Positions 10,465-19,342 of a DNA stretch of 64,000 bases are shown piece after piece. The DNA comes from Sphingobium sp. AP49. Its GTDB lineage: Bacteria > Pseudomonadota > Alphaproteobacteria > Sphingomonadales > Sphingomonadaceae. The position numbers were made by a program, and so were the translations under genes. The notes under the pieces are model-generated. The model saw only the letters and a list, made by a program, of their open reading frames with translations, had not been told where the DNA came from and did no database searches. The stretch is from positions 4,251,001 to 4,315,000 of the forward strand of contig NZ_CP124576.1 of assembly GCF_000281715.2 (NCBI RefSeq), written 5' to 3'. Each line of letters opens with the position of its first letter. Position 1 is the first letter of the stretch.

Positions 10465-12042
10465 ATGAGCATCCCATCCCGCCGCACCTTCGCGATCATT
10501 TCCCACCCGGACGCCGGTAAGACCACGCTGACCGAAAAGCTGCTGCTGGAAGGCGGCGCGATTCACCTGGCCGGCGAGGTCAAGGCGCGCGGCGCGAACC
10601 GGCGCGCGCGGTCGGACTGGATGAAGATCGAGCAGCAGCGCGGCATCTCCGTCACCTCCTCGGTCATGACGTTCGAGCGGACGCGCGATGGCGAGACCAT
10701 CACCTTCAACCTGCTCGACACGCCGGGCCACGAGGATTTCAGCGAAGATACCTATCGCACCCTGACCGCGGTGGACTCGGCGGTGATGGTGATCGACGCG
10801 GCCAAGGGCATCGAGCCGCAGACGCGCAAGCTGTTCGAGGTCTGTCGCCTGCGCAACGTGCCGATCATCACCTTCGTCAACAAGGTCGACCGCGAGGGCC
10901 GCGAACTGTTCGGCCTGCTCGACGAGGTGGCGGACCAGTTGCAGCTCGACGTCTGCCCGATGAGCTGGCCGGTCGGCATGGGCGGCGAGTTCGAGGGTAT
11001 CTACGACTTCGCCACCAACCGGCTGATGCAGCCCACTGGCCCGTCCAAGGAATTTGACGGCACCCGCCACCAGTTCAGCGGCCTGGATGATCCCAAGCTG
11101 GCCGATTATCTGTCGGAGCGGGGCCTGGCAAAGCTGCGCGAGGAGGCCGAGCTGGCCCAGGGCGGCTATGCCGAGTTCGACCTGGAACGCTATCGCCATG
11201 GCGACCTGACCCCGGTCTATTTCGGGTCGGCGTTGAAGCTGTTCGGCGTGACCGAGCTGATCGACGCGCTGTCGGCGCATGCGCCGCCGCCGCGCGCCCA
11301 GCCGGCCGAGCCCGCGCCGGTCGAACCCGAGGGCAGCGAAGTCACCGGCTTCATCTTCAAGGTGCAGGCCAACATGGACCCGATGCACCGCGACCGCATC
11401 GCCTTCATGCGGCTGGTGTCTGGCAAGTTCCGCCGCGGCATGAAGCTGACTCCGTCGGGCAGCGGCAAGGCGCTGGCCGTCCACTCGCCGATCCTGTTCT
11501 TCGCGCAGGACCGCGAACTGGCGGACGAGGCCTTCCCTGGCGATATCATCGGCATCCCCAATCATGGCGCGCTGCGCGTGGGCGACACGCTTAGCGAGAA
11601 GCCCGGCCTGCGCTTCACCGGCCTGCCCAATTTCGCGCCGGAAATCCTGCGCCGCGTCCAGTTGAAGGACCCGACCAAGACCAAGCAGCTGCGCAAGGCG
11701 CTGGATGACCTGTCGGAAGAGGGCGTCATCCAGGTCTTCTATCCCGAGATCGGCAGCAACTGGATCGTCGGCGTCGTCGGCCAGTTGCAGCTGGAAGTGC
11801 TGATCAGCCGGCTGGAGGCCGAATATAAGGTCGCGGCAGTGCTGGAACCCTCGCCCTTCGACACGGCGCGCTGGATCAGTGGCGACGATCAGGCGATCAA
11901 GGATCTGGTCGCCTATAATAGCGCCAACATGGCCAAGGACCGCGACGGCAATCTGGTGTTCATGGCGCGCAGCGCCTGGGACATCGGCTATCAGCAGGAG
12001 CGCCACCCCAAGGTGAAGTTCAGCGCGACCAAAGAGCGTTAA
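10465..12042 (+). CDS. prfC: Peptide chain release factor 3
   Basis: 525 residues, typical of RF3. GTPase motifs are intact: G1 HPDAGKTT (14-21), G2 region RGISVTSS (59-66), G3 DTPGHED (85-91), G4 NKVD (139-142). C-terminal domain includes VVGQLQLEVLISRLEAEY. RF3 is a translational GTPase that recycles RF1/RF2 from the ribosome after peptide release and helps quality control. The conserved insertion HQFSG and the MDPMHRDRIAFMRLVSG block separate it from EF-G. Followed by a symmetric hairpin. Confidence 0.96.
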   Translation: MSIPSRRTFAIISHPDAGKTTLTEKLLLEGGAIHLAGEVKARGANRRARSDWMKIEQQRGISVTSSVMTFERTRDGETITFNLLDTPGHEDFSEDTYRTLTAVDSAVMVIDAAKGIEPQTRKLFEVCRLRNVPIITFVNKVDREGRELFGLLDEVADQLQLDVCPMSWPVGMGGEFEGIYDFATNRLMQPTGPSKEFDGTRHQFSGLDDPKLADYLSERGLAKLREEAELAQGGYAEFDLERYRHGDLTPVYFGSALKLFGVTELIDALSAHAPPPRAQPAEPAPVEPEGSEVTGFIFKVQANMDPMHRDRIAFMRLVSGKFRRGMKLTPSGSGKALAVHSPILFFAQDRELADEAFPGDIIGIPNHGALRVGDTLSEKPGLRFTGLPNFAPEILRRVQLKDPTKTKQLRKALDDLSEEGVIQVFYPEIGSNWIVGVVGQLQLEVLISRLEAEYKVAAVLEPSPFDTARWISGDDQAIKDLVAYNSANMAKDRDGNLVFMARSAWDIGYQQERHPKVKFSATKER

Positions 12043-12102
12043 GCTGACAACGAAGTTGACAGGATGACGGCCTGTCGCACTGTTGAATTGACGGAATGAC
12101 GA

Positions 12103-12137
12103 GGGCAGATTGCTGATCTGAAATCAGCAATCTGCCC
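12103..12137. terminator. Perfect hairpin between convergent prfC and MFS gene
   Basis: A perfect 15-bp inverted repeat (GGGCAGATTGCTGAT / ATCAGCAATCTGCCC) with a 5-nt loop. The tail on the plus side is TTATTGTTT rather than a run of T. Position between two convergent stops suggests bidirectional termination. Confidence 0.6.
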
Positions 12138-12145
12138 TTATTGTT

Positions 12146-13396
12146 TCAGGCCGTAACCCAATCCCTGCGCAGCGCCTTGCCGGCCAGCGCCATGAACAGC
12201 CCGGCGAGCAGGTAGAAGCCGAGCGCCGCGACGATGGCGTAGCGCAGCGCTTCATGGCCATAGGTAGGCGCCAGTGCGTCGGACAGGGCGCCGACGCTCC
12301 AGCTGCCAAGGCCAAGGCCGACCAAATTGTTGATCAGCAGGAAGGTCGCCGAGGCGCTGGCCCGCATATGCGGCGGCACCAGATGCTGCACGGCGGTCAG
12401 CACCGGGCCGAGCCAGACATAGACCAGGGCCTGCGGGATCAGGAACAGGGCGAAGGCGAAGCCGACACTGGACGACAGCACCCCGACCACGAACAAGGGC
12501 ATCCCGATCACATAGCTGATCGCCGGCACCCAGGCGAACCAGGCCTTGTCCCGATTACCCATGGCATCGCCCAGGAAGCCGCCGAGCAGCACGCCCGCAA
12601 CCCCGCCCAGCAGCAGCAGCCCGCCCAGGAACTGGCCCGCGCCCAGCAGGTCGAGGCCGAAGCTGCGCATCAACAGGCTGGGCAGCCAGAAGGCGACGCC
12701 ATAGCCGCACATCGAACTGCATGCCGCGCCCAGCGCCAGGAACCAGAAGCTGCGCTTGGCCGCGAGGATGCCGAACACGGCGCTGACGGGTACAGGCGTG
12801 CCGGCCTGCACCGGGCGGGCCGGTTCGCGCACCACGAGGCGGAAGATCGGCGCGATGATGATCCCCATGATGCCGACCGCGATGAAAGCGACACGCCATT
12901 CCACCGTCTGCGCGATATAGCCGCCCAGCAGCACGCCGCCCGCCGACCCCAGCGGAATGCCGAGCGAATAGATGGACAGGGCGCGGGCGCGCTGATGCTG
13001 CGGGAAATAGTCCGAGATGACGGCATAGGAGGGGGCGACACCGCCCGCCTCCCCCACGCCGACGCCGATGCGGAACAGGAACATCTGCATGAAATTGCCG
13101 GCTAGCCCGCACAGCGCGGTGAAGCCGCTCCATATCGCCAGACTGACGGTGATGACCCAGGTGCGGCTGGTCCGGTCGGCAAGCAACGCCAGCGGGATCG
13201 CCAGCGTCGAATAGAGCAAAGCGAAGGCGATGCCGCCCAGCGCGCCGAGCTGGGTATCGGTCAGTCGCAGCTCCGCCTTGATCGGCCCGGCCAGGATGCC
13301 CAGGATCTGCCGGTCGAGGAAGTTGAAGGTATAAACCAGCAGCAGCATCGCAAGCACGACGCCGCGATAGGCAGGGGAAGAGGTTCGGTCGGTCAT
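12146..13396 (-). CDS. MFS transporter (spinster-like)
   Basis: 416 residues from the ATG at 13396 (MTDRTSSPAYRGVV); the frame is open upstream but that stretch overlaps an intergenic repeat and has no membrane character. Twelve membrane segments. NFLDRQILGILAGPIKAEL in segment 1-2, LADRTSRTWVITVSLAIWSGFTALCG for the MFS loop 2-3 motif, and GVGVGEAGGVAPSYAVISDYF are typical of the spinster-like group common in sphingomonads. Next to a TonB-dependent receptor on the same strand (104 nt), so it may take a compound across the inner membrane after outer-membrane uptake. Confidence 0.88.
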   Translation of the reverse strand: MTDRTSSPAYRGVVLAMLLLVYTFNFLDRQILGILAGPIKAELRLTDTQLGALGGIAFALLYSTLAIPLALLADRTSRTWVITVSLAIWSGFTALCGLAGNFMQMFLFRIGVGVGEAGGVAPSYAVISDYFPQHQRARALSIYSLGIPLGSAGGVLLGGYIAQTVEWRVAFIAVGIMGIIIAPIFRLVVREPARPVQAGTPVPVSAVFGILAAKRSFWFLALGAACSSMCGYGVAFWLPSLLMRSFGLDLLGAGQFLGGLLLLGGVAGVLLGGFLGDAMGNRDKAWFAWVPAISYVIGMPLFVVGVLSSSVGFAFALFLIPQALVYVWLGPVLTAVQHLVPPHMRASASATFLLINNLVGLGLGSWSVGALSDALAPTYGHEALRYAIVAALGFYLLAGLFMALAGKALRRDWVTA

Positions 13397-13416
13397 GCGG
13401 GCCTGATACCAAATTT

Positions 13417-13485
13417 TCCGTTCGCTTCGAGCCGAGTCGAGAAGCCGGTTATGCAATGGTTCTCGACAGGCTCGAACCGAACGGA
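13417..13485. repeat. Sphingomonad-type intergenic palindromic repeat, copy 2
   Basis: Imperfect inverted repeat: left arm 13417-13443 (TCCGTTCGCTTCGAGCC then GAGTCGAGAA) and right arm 13460-13485 (TTCTCGACAGGCTCGAACCG then AACGGA) differ at two or three positions. The right arm matches copy 1 at 3898-3974. It sits between the TonB receptor stop and the MFS start. Confidence 0.65.
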
Positions 13486-13499
13486 TGGGGTAGACAGGA

Positions 13500-15857
13500 T
13501 CAGAACTTGACCGTGCCGGTCACGAACACCTGGCGCGGATTACCGTAGAAGGCGGTCAGCGTGCCTTCCCTGCCGAGCGAGGGGTTGGGATAGCCGGCGG
13601 CATTGTTGATGATTTCGCCGGTTACCGGATTGGCCGAGACGAAGGTATAGCCCGAGGTCTTATATTCCTTGTCGAGCAGATTCTTGCCGTGCAGGCCCAG
13701 GGTCCAGCGATCGCTGGGCGCGGTATAAACCAGGCTGGCATCCCAGAGCGCATAGCCCTTCTGGTCGATATAGGGATTGGGAATCTCGAACTGATAGGTC
13801 TTGGAGCGCCACGAGACGGTGGTGCCGAAATAGACGCTGCCATCGCCCACCGGCACATTGTAGCTGAGCGTGCCGCTGGCGGTCCATTTGGGCGTATTCT
13901 GCACCTTGCGATAGTCGGCGACGTCGGTCGGCACGCTGGCGATATTGGCGATATATTCGCGATAGTCGGCATCGATGAAGCCGATCGCGGTCTGCAGGTT
14001 CAGCCGGTCGCCGCCGCTCAGGATATCGCGGCCCAGCCGCGCATTGCTCTCAAACTCCAGCCCCTTCATCCGCGCCTTGCCGGCGTTGGACACGACGCCG
14101 CAGAAGGACGGGGTCGGCACGCCGCCAACGCTGACGGTGCAGGCAACCGAGCCGGGAATCTGCACATTCTTGTAATCGGCATAGAAGCCGGCGACCGCGA
14201 CATAGAGGGCGCCGTCCATCAGGTTGCCCTTATAGCCGATCTCATAGCTGTTCACCTCTTCCGGCTCGAAGCTCAGGAAATCGGCGATCTCGCTTTCCTG
14301 GCGGATGCCGTCGCCATTGAGGTCGGGCGCGTTGGTGCCGACGCCGCGCGGGTCGAAGCCGCCGCCCTTGAAGCCCTGCGAATAGCTGGCGTAGAGATTA
14401 TGTTCGGGCGTGGGCTGATAGCTGACCGAGAAGCGCGGGGTGAATTTCTTGTAGGTCTTGGTACCGCGGAAGTCGGTGCTGGGCGCGCCGAACGGGGTGC
14501 CCGCGCCGCCGAACACGGGCGAGCCACCGCCCAGATAGCTTTGCCGCAGTATGTCGGCCGTGCGCTGATCCCAGGTATAGCGACCGCCGGCCGACAGGCT
14601 GATCTGGTCGCTGAGGTCGAAGGTCACATCGCCGAACACCGCATAGGTTTCGGTATCGACATTGGCCTGGGTGAAGGCGGTCAGGCCCGGCACGGTGGTG
14701 AATATGCGGGTGTCGAACTGGGTGTCGGCGCTGGCATCGAGATAATAGAAGCCGACCATGCCATGGACCCGGCCCTTGTCGTAGAGCAGCTGGAATTCCT
14801 GGCTGAGCTGTTCATTGGCGTAGAAGGCCGGCACGTCGACATCGACGGCGGGCAGCGCGTCGAAATCGATCGGCGAGGCACTGTCATCCTTGCGCCAGGC
14901 GCTGATCGAGCGCAGCGTCACCGCGTCGTTGAGTTCCGCCGTCAGGTTCATCGACAGGCCGTAGGACTTCACATATTGCCTGGGATCGATCAGCGCGCCC
15001 TGGCTGTCGAATACATCGTCCAGCATCGGCGTGCCCGACAGCTGCCCCGGCATCAGCCGATGGCCACCGCGCGGATTGCTCTTGTCCTTGCTATAGTCGC
15101 CGGTGATGCGCATCAGCACCGGCGCGTCATAGCCGCCGACCTCGAAGGTCGCCCGGCCGGCCCAGATATCCTTGTTGTAATTATCCTCGCCGGTGGTGAG
15201 ATTGGTGCCGAAGCCGCCGCGCGACAGGCGGGCGAGCGCGCCGCCGACGCGCACCAGATCGCCGATCGGCGCCGACACGGTGACGATGCCGTCCGCCTGA
15301 TCATAGCTGCCATAAGTGCCCTTGAGCTTGAGCGAGAAATCCTGCGGCAGCTGCTTGGTCACATATTTGACCGCGCCGCCGATCGTGTTGCGGCCATAGA
15401 GCGTGCCCTGCGGTCCGCGCAGCACCTCGATCCGTTCGACGTCGTAGATGTCGAGCAGCGCCCCCTGCGGCCGGTTGAGATAGACATCGTCGAGATAGAT
15501 GCCGACGCCCTGTTCAAAGCCGGAGACCGGATCCTGCTGACCCACGCCGCGGATGAAGGCGGTCAGCGTCGAATTGGTGCCGCGCGATGCCTCCAGCGTG
15601 GTGTTGGGGGTGACGTTGGCGAGATCGCTGATGTCGATCGCCCCGCCCCGTTCCAGCGCCTCGCCGGAAAAGGCGCTGACCGCGATCGGCACATCGACCA
15701 GGCTTTCCTCGCGGCGGCGGGCGGTGACGATGATCGCGCTGTCCTCCGCCTGCGCCGCCGGCCCGGTAACGGCCTGGGCGAGCGCGGGCATGGCGCACAG
15801 GCCGCTCCACGCGGCGGATGCGAGGGCAAGGGCACGAATGCTGTGATGGGCCTGCAT
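13500..15857 (-). CDS. TonB-dependent outer-membrane receptor
   Basis: 785 residues from the ATG at 15857, which has an AGGAGAGG site. Signal peptide about residues 1-27 (ending AMPALAQA), a TonB box-like DSAIIVTARRREES, a plug domain with VEVLRGPQGTLYGRNTIGGA-type sequence (ERIEVLRGPQGTLYGRNTIG), then a 22-strand barrel ending in aromatic F (FVTGTVKF). Transports a ligand too large or scarce for porins across the outer membrane using TonB energy; the ligand is not evident, but it does not look like a cobalamin or siderophore receptor. Divergent from a TetR regulator with a shared 203-nt control region. Confidence 0.93.
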   Translation of the reverse strand: MQAHHSIRALALASAAWSGLCAMPALAQAVTGPAAQAEDSAIIVTARRREESLVDVPIAVSAFSGEALERGGAIDISDLANVTPNTTLEASRGTNSTLTAFIRGVGQQDPVSGFEQGVGIYLDDVYLNRPQGALLDIYDVERIEVLRGPQGTLYGRNTIGGAVKYVTKQLPQDFSLKLKGTYGSYDQADGIVTVSAPIGDLVRVGGALARLSRGGFGTNLTTGEDNYNKDIWAGRATFEVGGYDAPVLMRITGDYSKDKSNPRGGHRLMPGQLSGTPMLDDVFDSQGALIDPRQYVKSYGLSMNLTAELNDAVTLRSISAWRKDDSASPIDFDALPAVDVDVPAFYANEQLSQEFQLLYDKGRVHGMVGFYYLDASADTQFDTRIFTTVPGLTAFTQANVDTETYAVFGDVTFDLSDQISLSAGGRYTWDQRTADILRQSYLGGGSPVFGGAGTPFGAPSTDFRGTKTYKKFTPRFSVSYQPTPEHNLYASYSQGFKGGGFDPRGVGTNAPDLNGDGIRQESEIADFLSFEPEEVNSYEIGYKGNLMDGALYVAVAGFYADYKNVQIPGSVACTVSVGGVPTPSFCGVVSNAGKARMKGLEFESNARLGRDILSGGDRLNLQTAIGFIDADYREYIANIASVPTDVADYRKVQNTPKWTASGTLSYNVPVGDGSVYFGTTVSWRSKTYQFEIPNPYIDQKGYALWDASLVYTAPSDRWTLGLHGKNLLDKEYKTSGYTFVSANPVTGEIINNAAGYPNPSLGREGTLTAFYGNPRQVFVTGTVKF

Positions 15858-15927
15858 GGGCGGTTCCTCTCCTGAAGCGGCCCCCGGTGATCCGGGCGGC
15901 CAATCTGCTTGAAGAGAGGAATAATGA

Positions 15928-15949
15928 AAGTTGAACCATCTTTCAACTT
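15928..15949. promoter_or_regulatory. Candidate TetR operator
   Basis: A perfect 8-bp palindrome AAGTTGAA-N6-TTCAACTT in the intergenic region between the divergent TonB receptor (start 15857) and tetR (start 16061). Palindromes of this length between a TetR gene and its divergent neighbour are usually the repressor site. Inferred from position and symmetry only. Confidence 0.5.
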
Positions 15950-16060
15950 CAAATATGAGGGGGTGGCGAACAAGGCCGCGAAACGTCTTGCGGATGTGGG
16001 ACCGACCCACGGCAACAAGGCGTTGGACAGGCCTGTGGAATATAGGCGCATGGAGAGAGC

Positions 16061-16687
16061 ATGACCGAACCGGCACCCCCCAAGGATGAGGCACGGGGCG
16101 ACAAGGCGCCCCGCACCGCACGGGGCGAGCGTACCCGCCGGGCCTTGCTGTCGGCGGCGGCCGAGGAATTTGGCGAGAAGGGTTTCCACGAAGGGTCGAT
16201 CAGCGGCATCACCCGCCGGGCGGGCTGCGCACTCGGCAGCTTCTACACCTATTTCGATACCAAGGACGATATTTTCCGGGCGCTGGTCGCCGACATGTCG
16301 GGCCAGGTGCGCGACTATGTCTCCCCCCGCATCGCCGAAGCCCGCGACGGCATCGACGCCGAACGCATCGGCCTGCTCAGCTTCCTGGAATTCGCCCGCA
16401 CCCACAAGGAAATCTATCGCATCATCGACGAGGCGGAGTTTGTCGACCAGGCCGCCTATCGCGCCCATTATGAAAATACCGCCACCCGCATGGCGGCGCG
16501 GCTGGCCAAGGCGGCGGAACGTGGCGACGTGCGCGCCGATATCGGCGAGGTCCATGCCTGGGCGATCATGGGCATGAACGTGTTTCTGGGCCTGCGCTAC
16601 GGCGTGTGGGACGACAGTCGCCCCGCCGACGAGATCGCCGCCATTGCCAACGAACTGATCGAAAAGGGGATCGGCAAGCGGAGCTGA
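16061..16687 (+). CDS. TetR/AcrR-family transcriptional regulator
   Basis: 208 residues. The N-terminal HTH is clear (RGERTRRALLSAAAEEFGEKG, then ITRRAGCALGSFYTYFDTKDD about residues 47-67). The C-terminal half is a ligand-binding helical domain. Probably represses the divergent TonB receptor and itself through the palindrome at 15928-15949. The N-terminal tail MTEPAPPKDEARGDKAPRT is probably disordered. Followed by a long hairpin. Confidence 0.9.
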   Translation: MTEPAPPKDEARGDKAPRTARGERTRRALLSAAAEEFGEKGFHEGSISGITRRAGCALGSFYTYFDTKDDIFRALVADMSGQVRDYVSPRIAEARDGIDAERIGLLSFLEFARTHKEIYRIIDEAEFVDQAAYRAHYENTATRMAARLAKAAERGDVRADIGEVHAWAIMGMNVFLGLRYGVWDDSRPADEIAAIANELIEKGIGKRS

Positions 16688-16733
16688 GAGCCTGCTTGGA
16701 AAATGCGCGCAAGAGCGCATTTTCGATGCGGCA

Positions 16734-16806
16734 CCGGCCCGCTCCCCCGCCCAACCGCCCGATCCAGTGTCATCCTGTCGGGTGGTTGGGCGGGGGAGCG
16801 GGCTGG
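16734..16806. terminator. Long hairpin between convergent tetR and pentapeptide gene
   Basis: Arms of 29 nt (16734-16762 and 16778-16806) pair at 27 Watson-Crick positions plus two G-U pairs around a 15-nt loop. An upstream small hairpin AAAATGCGC-N6-GCGCATTTT (about 16700-16725) precedes it. No T run follows. Acts at least as a strong transcript end structure for the two convergent genes; it could also be a dispersed repeat. Confidence 0.55.
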
Positions 16807-16834
16807 TACCGGCTTTCTCAAACAGTCTGAACGA

Positions 16835-17521
16835 TCAGCGCACGTTGAGGCCCAGCTCGCCCAGCAACTGCCCCGCCTGATCGCGTGAGATGGTCGCGCC
16901 CCGGAACAGCCGGGCATCCATCAGGCGCAGCCCGCCCAGATCGCAGGCGCGCAAATCCGCTCCATCAAAGCGCGATCCGGCCATATGGGCGTCGCGCAGG
17001 CTGCAATCGATCAGCACGGCCGCGCGAAAATCGCATTTGCGCAGATCGGCCTGCGCGAAATCCACCTTGCGCACGACCTGCTTGAGGAAACTGACCCCGG
17101 CCAGCTTCGCGTTGATCAGCAGGCTTTCCTCGAACTGCAGATCCATCGTCCGGGCATCGCTGAAATCGGCACCGGTCAGTTTCGATCCGGTGAAGGTGGT
17201 GGCGCTCAGCCGCGCGCGCCGGAAACTGCCATTGTTGAAATCGCAGGCATTGATGCGTGCCTCGCTCAGGTCCGCGCCGCTACAATCGACGAAGGCGCCC
17301 CGGCAGGATTGCCACAGCGAATCGCCCAGCCTTGCGTCGCGCAGATTGGCCTTGCGCAGGGTGCAGCGCTCGAACACCCAGCCGGTGAGGTCGAGGCCGG
17401 ACAGATCCGCATCGTCCAGATCGCAGCCGGTCAGGCGATGCGGCACGGCCGGGGCCGCCGCAATGTCCCGCCGGGTCAAAGGCCGGTCCTGCAGGACCGG
17501 CAGTTCGGACGGCCGATCCAT
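16835..17521 (-). CDS. Pentapeptide-repeat protein
   Basis: 228 residues with about 25 A(D/N)LXX-type repeats, e.g. LDDADLSGLDLTGW and ANLRDARLGDSLW, extending from about residue 25 to 215. The repeats form a right-handed quadrilateral beta helix. Some members mimic DNA and protect gyrase; others have unknown roles. Its ATG begins directly after the metW stop (no gap), so it is the third gene of the metX-metW operon, although no methionine role is known for the family. Confidence 0.85.
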   Translation of the reverse strand: MDRPSELPVLQDRPLTRRDIAAAPAVPHRLTGCDLDDADLSGLDLTGWVFERCTLRKANLRDARLGDSLWQSCRGAFVDCSGADLSEARINACDFNNGSFRRARLSATTFTGSKLTGADFSDARTMDLQFEESLLINAKLAGVSFLKQVVRKVDFAQADLRKCDFRAAVLIDCSLRDAHMAGSRFDGADLRACDLGGLRLMDARLFRGATISRDQAGQLLGELGLNVR

Positions 17522-18115
17522 CTATTTGCGCAGCAGGAACACCGCATGTTCGGCGAACAGGTTCGCGTTCGCATGGGTGGTTTCCCGGTCGCCCTTCAGG
17601 AACCACTGGCCGTCGATGGTCCAGCCGCGTTCCTTCACCAGCGCGCGGAAATCGTCGACCGTGACATGGTGGATGTTGAGCGTGTCATACCAGGTGTCGG
17701 GCAGCAGCCGCGTCACCGGCATCCGCCCGCCCCACAACAAGGACAGGCGTCCGCGCCAATGGGCGAAATTGGGGAAGGAGACGAAGGCCTGCTGCCCGAT
17801 GCGCAGCAATTCCTCGACCACCAGGTCAGGCCGCCGCGTCGTCTGCAACGTCTGGCTGAGGATCGCATAGTCGAAGCTGGCGTCGGGATAGTAAGTGAGG
17901 TCGGTGTCGGCATCGCCCTGCACCACCGACAGGCCGCGCCCGACCGCGGCAGCGACATTCGACCCGTCAATCTCCAGCCCGCGCGCATCGACGCCGCTCG
18001 TGTCGCGCAGCGCCGCCATCAGCGCGCCGTCGCCGCACCCGACATCGAGCACCCGGGCGCCCTGTCGCACGGTCCGCGCGATCAGCGCCAGATCGGGCCG
18101 CAGAAGGTCGCTCAT
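17522..18115 (-). CDS. metW: Methionine biosynthesis protein MetW
   Basis: 197 residues, class I methyltransferase-like fold with [17 protein letters not shown] (motif I) and the MetW hallmark [20 protein letters not shown] near residue 125-145. MetW acts with MetX in the acylation of homoserine; its own methyl transfer has not been shown. Start overlaps the metX stop by 4 nt (ATGA), so the pair is translationally coupled. Confidence 0.92.
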   Translation of the reverse strand: MSDLLRPDLALIARTVRQGARVLDVGCGDGALMAALRDTSGVDARGLEIDGSNVAAAVGRGLSVVQGDADTDLTYYPDASFDYAILSQTLQTTRRPDLVVEELLRIGQQAFVSFPNFAHWRGRLSLLWGGRMPVTRLLPDTWYDTLNIHHVTVDDFRALVKERGWTIDGQWFLKGDRETTHANANLFAEHAVFLLRK

Positions 18116-19263
18116 GCCCGGCCGCCCCGCAGGAAGCCGTCGACCACCCGGTTCAATTCCGGACTTTCCAGCAGGAAGGCGTCATGGCCGAAGGGGCTGG
18201 ACAGTTCGACAAAGCTTGCCTGCGCGCCCGAGGCGTTGAGCGCATGGACGATCGCGCGGGATTCGGCGGTGGGATAGAGCCAGTCGGTATCGAAGCTGAC
18301 CAGGCAGAAGCGCGCGCGCGTCGCGGTGAACGCCCTGGCGAGGCTGCCGCCATGATCTTCGGCGATGTCATAATAGTCCATGGCGCGGGTGATGTAGAGA
18401 TAGCTATTGGCGTCGAACCGCTCCACGAAGCTCAAGCCCTGATGGCGCAGATAGCTTTCCACCTGGAAATCCGCATCAAAGCCGAACGTCTTGGCTCCGT
18501 TCGGATTTTCCGGCCTGCCCTGCAGCCGCCGCCCGAATTTCTCGGTCAGGCCCGCTTCGGAGAGATAGGTGATATGCGCGGCCATGCGCGCCACGGCCAG
18601 GCCCGCGCTCGGCACCTTGCCATCGGCATAATAGTCGCCGCCGCGCCAGTGCGGGTCGGCCATGATCGCCTGGCGTCCGACCTCGTGAAAGGCGATATTC
18701 TGCGCGCTGTGCCGGGCCGTAGAGGCGATGACGATGCAGCGTTCGACCCGGTCGGGGAACAGCGTCGGCCAGGTCAGCGCCTGCATGCCGCCCATCGACC
18801 CACCGATCACCGCCGCCAGCCGATCGACCCCCAGATGGTCGAGCAGCGCCGCCTGCGCCCGCACCATGTCGGCGATCGTCAGCACCGGGAAGCGCATTGC
18901 ATAGGGATCGCCCAGCGCCGGATCGATGCTGGCGGGACCAGACGAACCCATGCAGCTGCCGATGACGTTGGAGCATATGATGAAATGACGCGCCGGATCG
19001 ACCGGCTTGCCAGCGCCCACCATCCGCCACCACCAACCCGGCTTGCCAGTGACAGGATGGTCCGACGCGACATATTGATCGCCGGTCAGCGCATGGCAGA
19101 TCAGGATGATGTTGGACTTGTCCGCATTCATCTGCCCATAGGTTTCATAGGCGATGTCGACCGGACCCAGGCTCGCGCCGCTCGACAGCGGCAGCGGACC
19201 GGTCAGGCGGGCCTGGCGACGCAGGCCGAAACGGCTGTCTTGCGATAAGGGGACACTGGCCAT
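18112..19263 (-). CDS. metX: Homoserine O-acyltransferase MetX
   Basis: 383 residues, alpha/beta-hydrolase fold. Nucleophile elbow GGSMGG at 154-159 (Ser156), GSCMGSSGP at 103-111, and the C-terminal [11 protein letters not shown] with the catalytic His. Transfers an acyl group from acyl-CoA to homoserine, the first committed step to methionine. The name assumes acetyl-CoA, but alphaproteobacterial MetX proteins paired with MetW may use succinyl-CoA; I cannot decide from sequence. Head of metX-metW-pentapeptide operon. No SAM riboswitch was recognised in 19264-19342. Confidence 0.93.
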   Translation of the reverse strand: MASVPLSQDSRFGLRRQARLTGPLPLSSGASLGPVDIAYETYGQMNADKSNIILICHALTGDQYVASDHPVTGKPGWWWRMVGAGKPVDPARHFIICSNVIGSCMGSSGPASIDPALGDPYAMRFPVLTIADMVRAQAALLDHLGVDRLAAVIGGSMGGMQALTWPTLFPDRVERCIVIASTARHSAQNIAFHEVGRQAIMADPHWRGGDYYADGKVPSAGLAVARMAAHITYLSEAGLTEKFGRRLQGRPENPNGAKTFGFDADFQVESYLRHQGLSFVERFDANSYLYITRAMDYYDIAEDHGGSLARAFTATRARFCLVSFDTDWLYPTAESRAIVHALNASGAQASFVELSSPFGHDAFLLESPELNRVVDGFLRGGRA

Positions 19264-19342
19264 GATGCAGCGGGGCTAGGACCGGCGAAACGGCCTGTCA
19301 ATCGGGCAGGCAGGGGTGGCGATCGCACGGCCCAGACCCTAG

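Noticed and set aside
13689..15875. 728-codon plus-strand open frame opposite the TonB receptor
   Set aside because: The minus-strand receptor has signal peptide, plug and barrel features; the antisense frame has none.
19264..19342. SAM-type riboswitch in the metX leader
   Set aside because: The 79-nt leader lacks the conserved SAM-II pairing and core bases as far as I can see.
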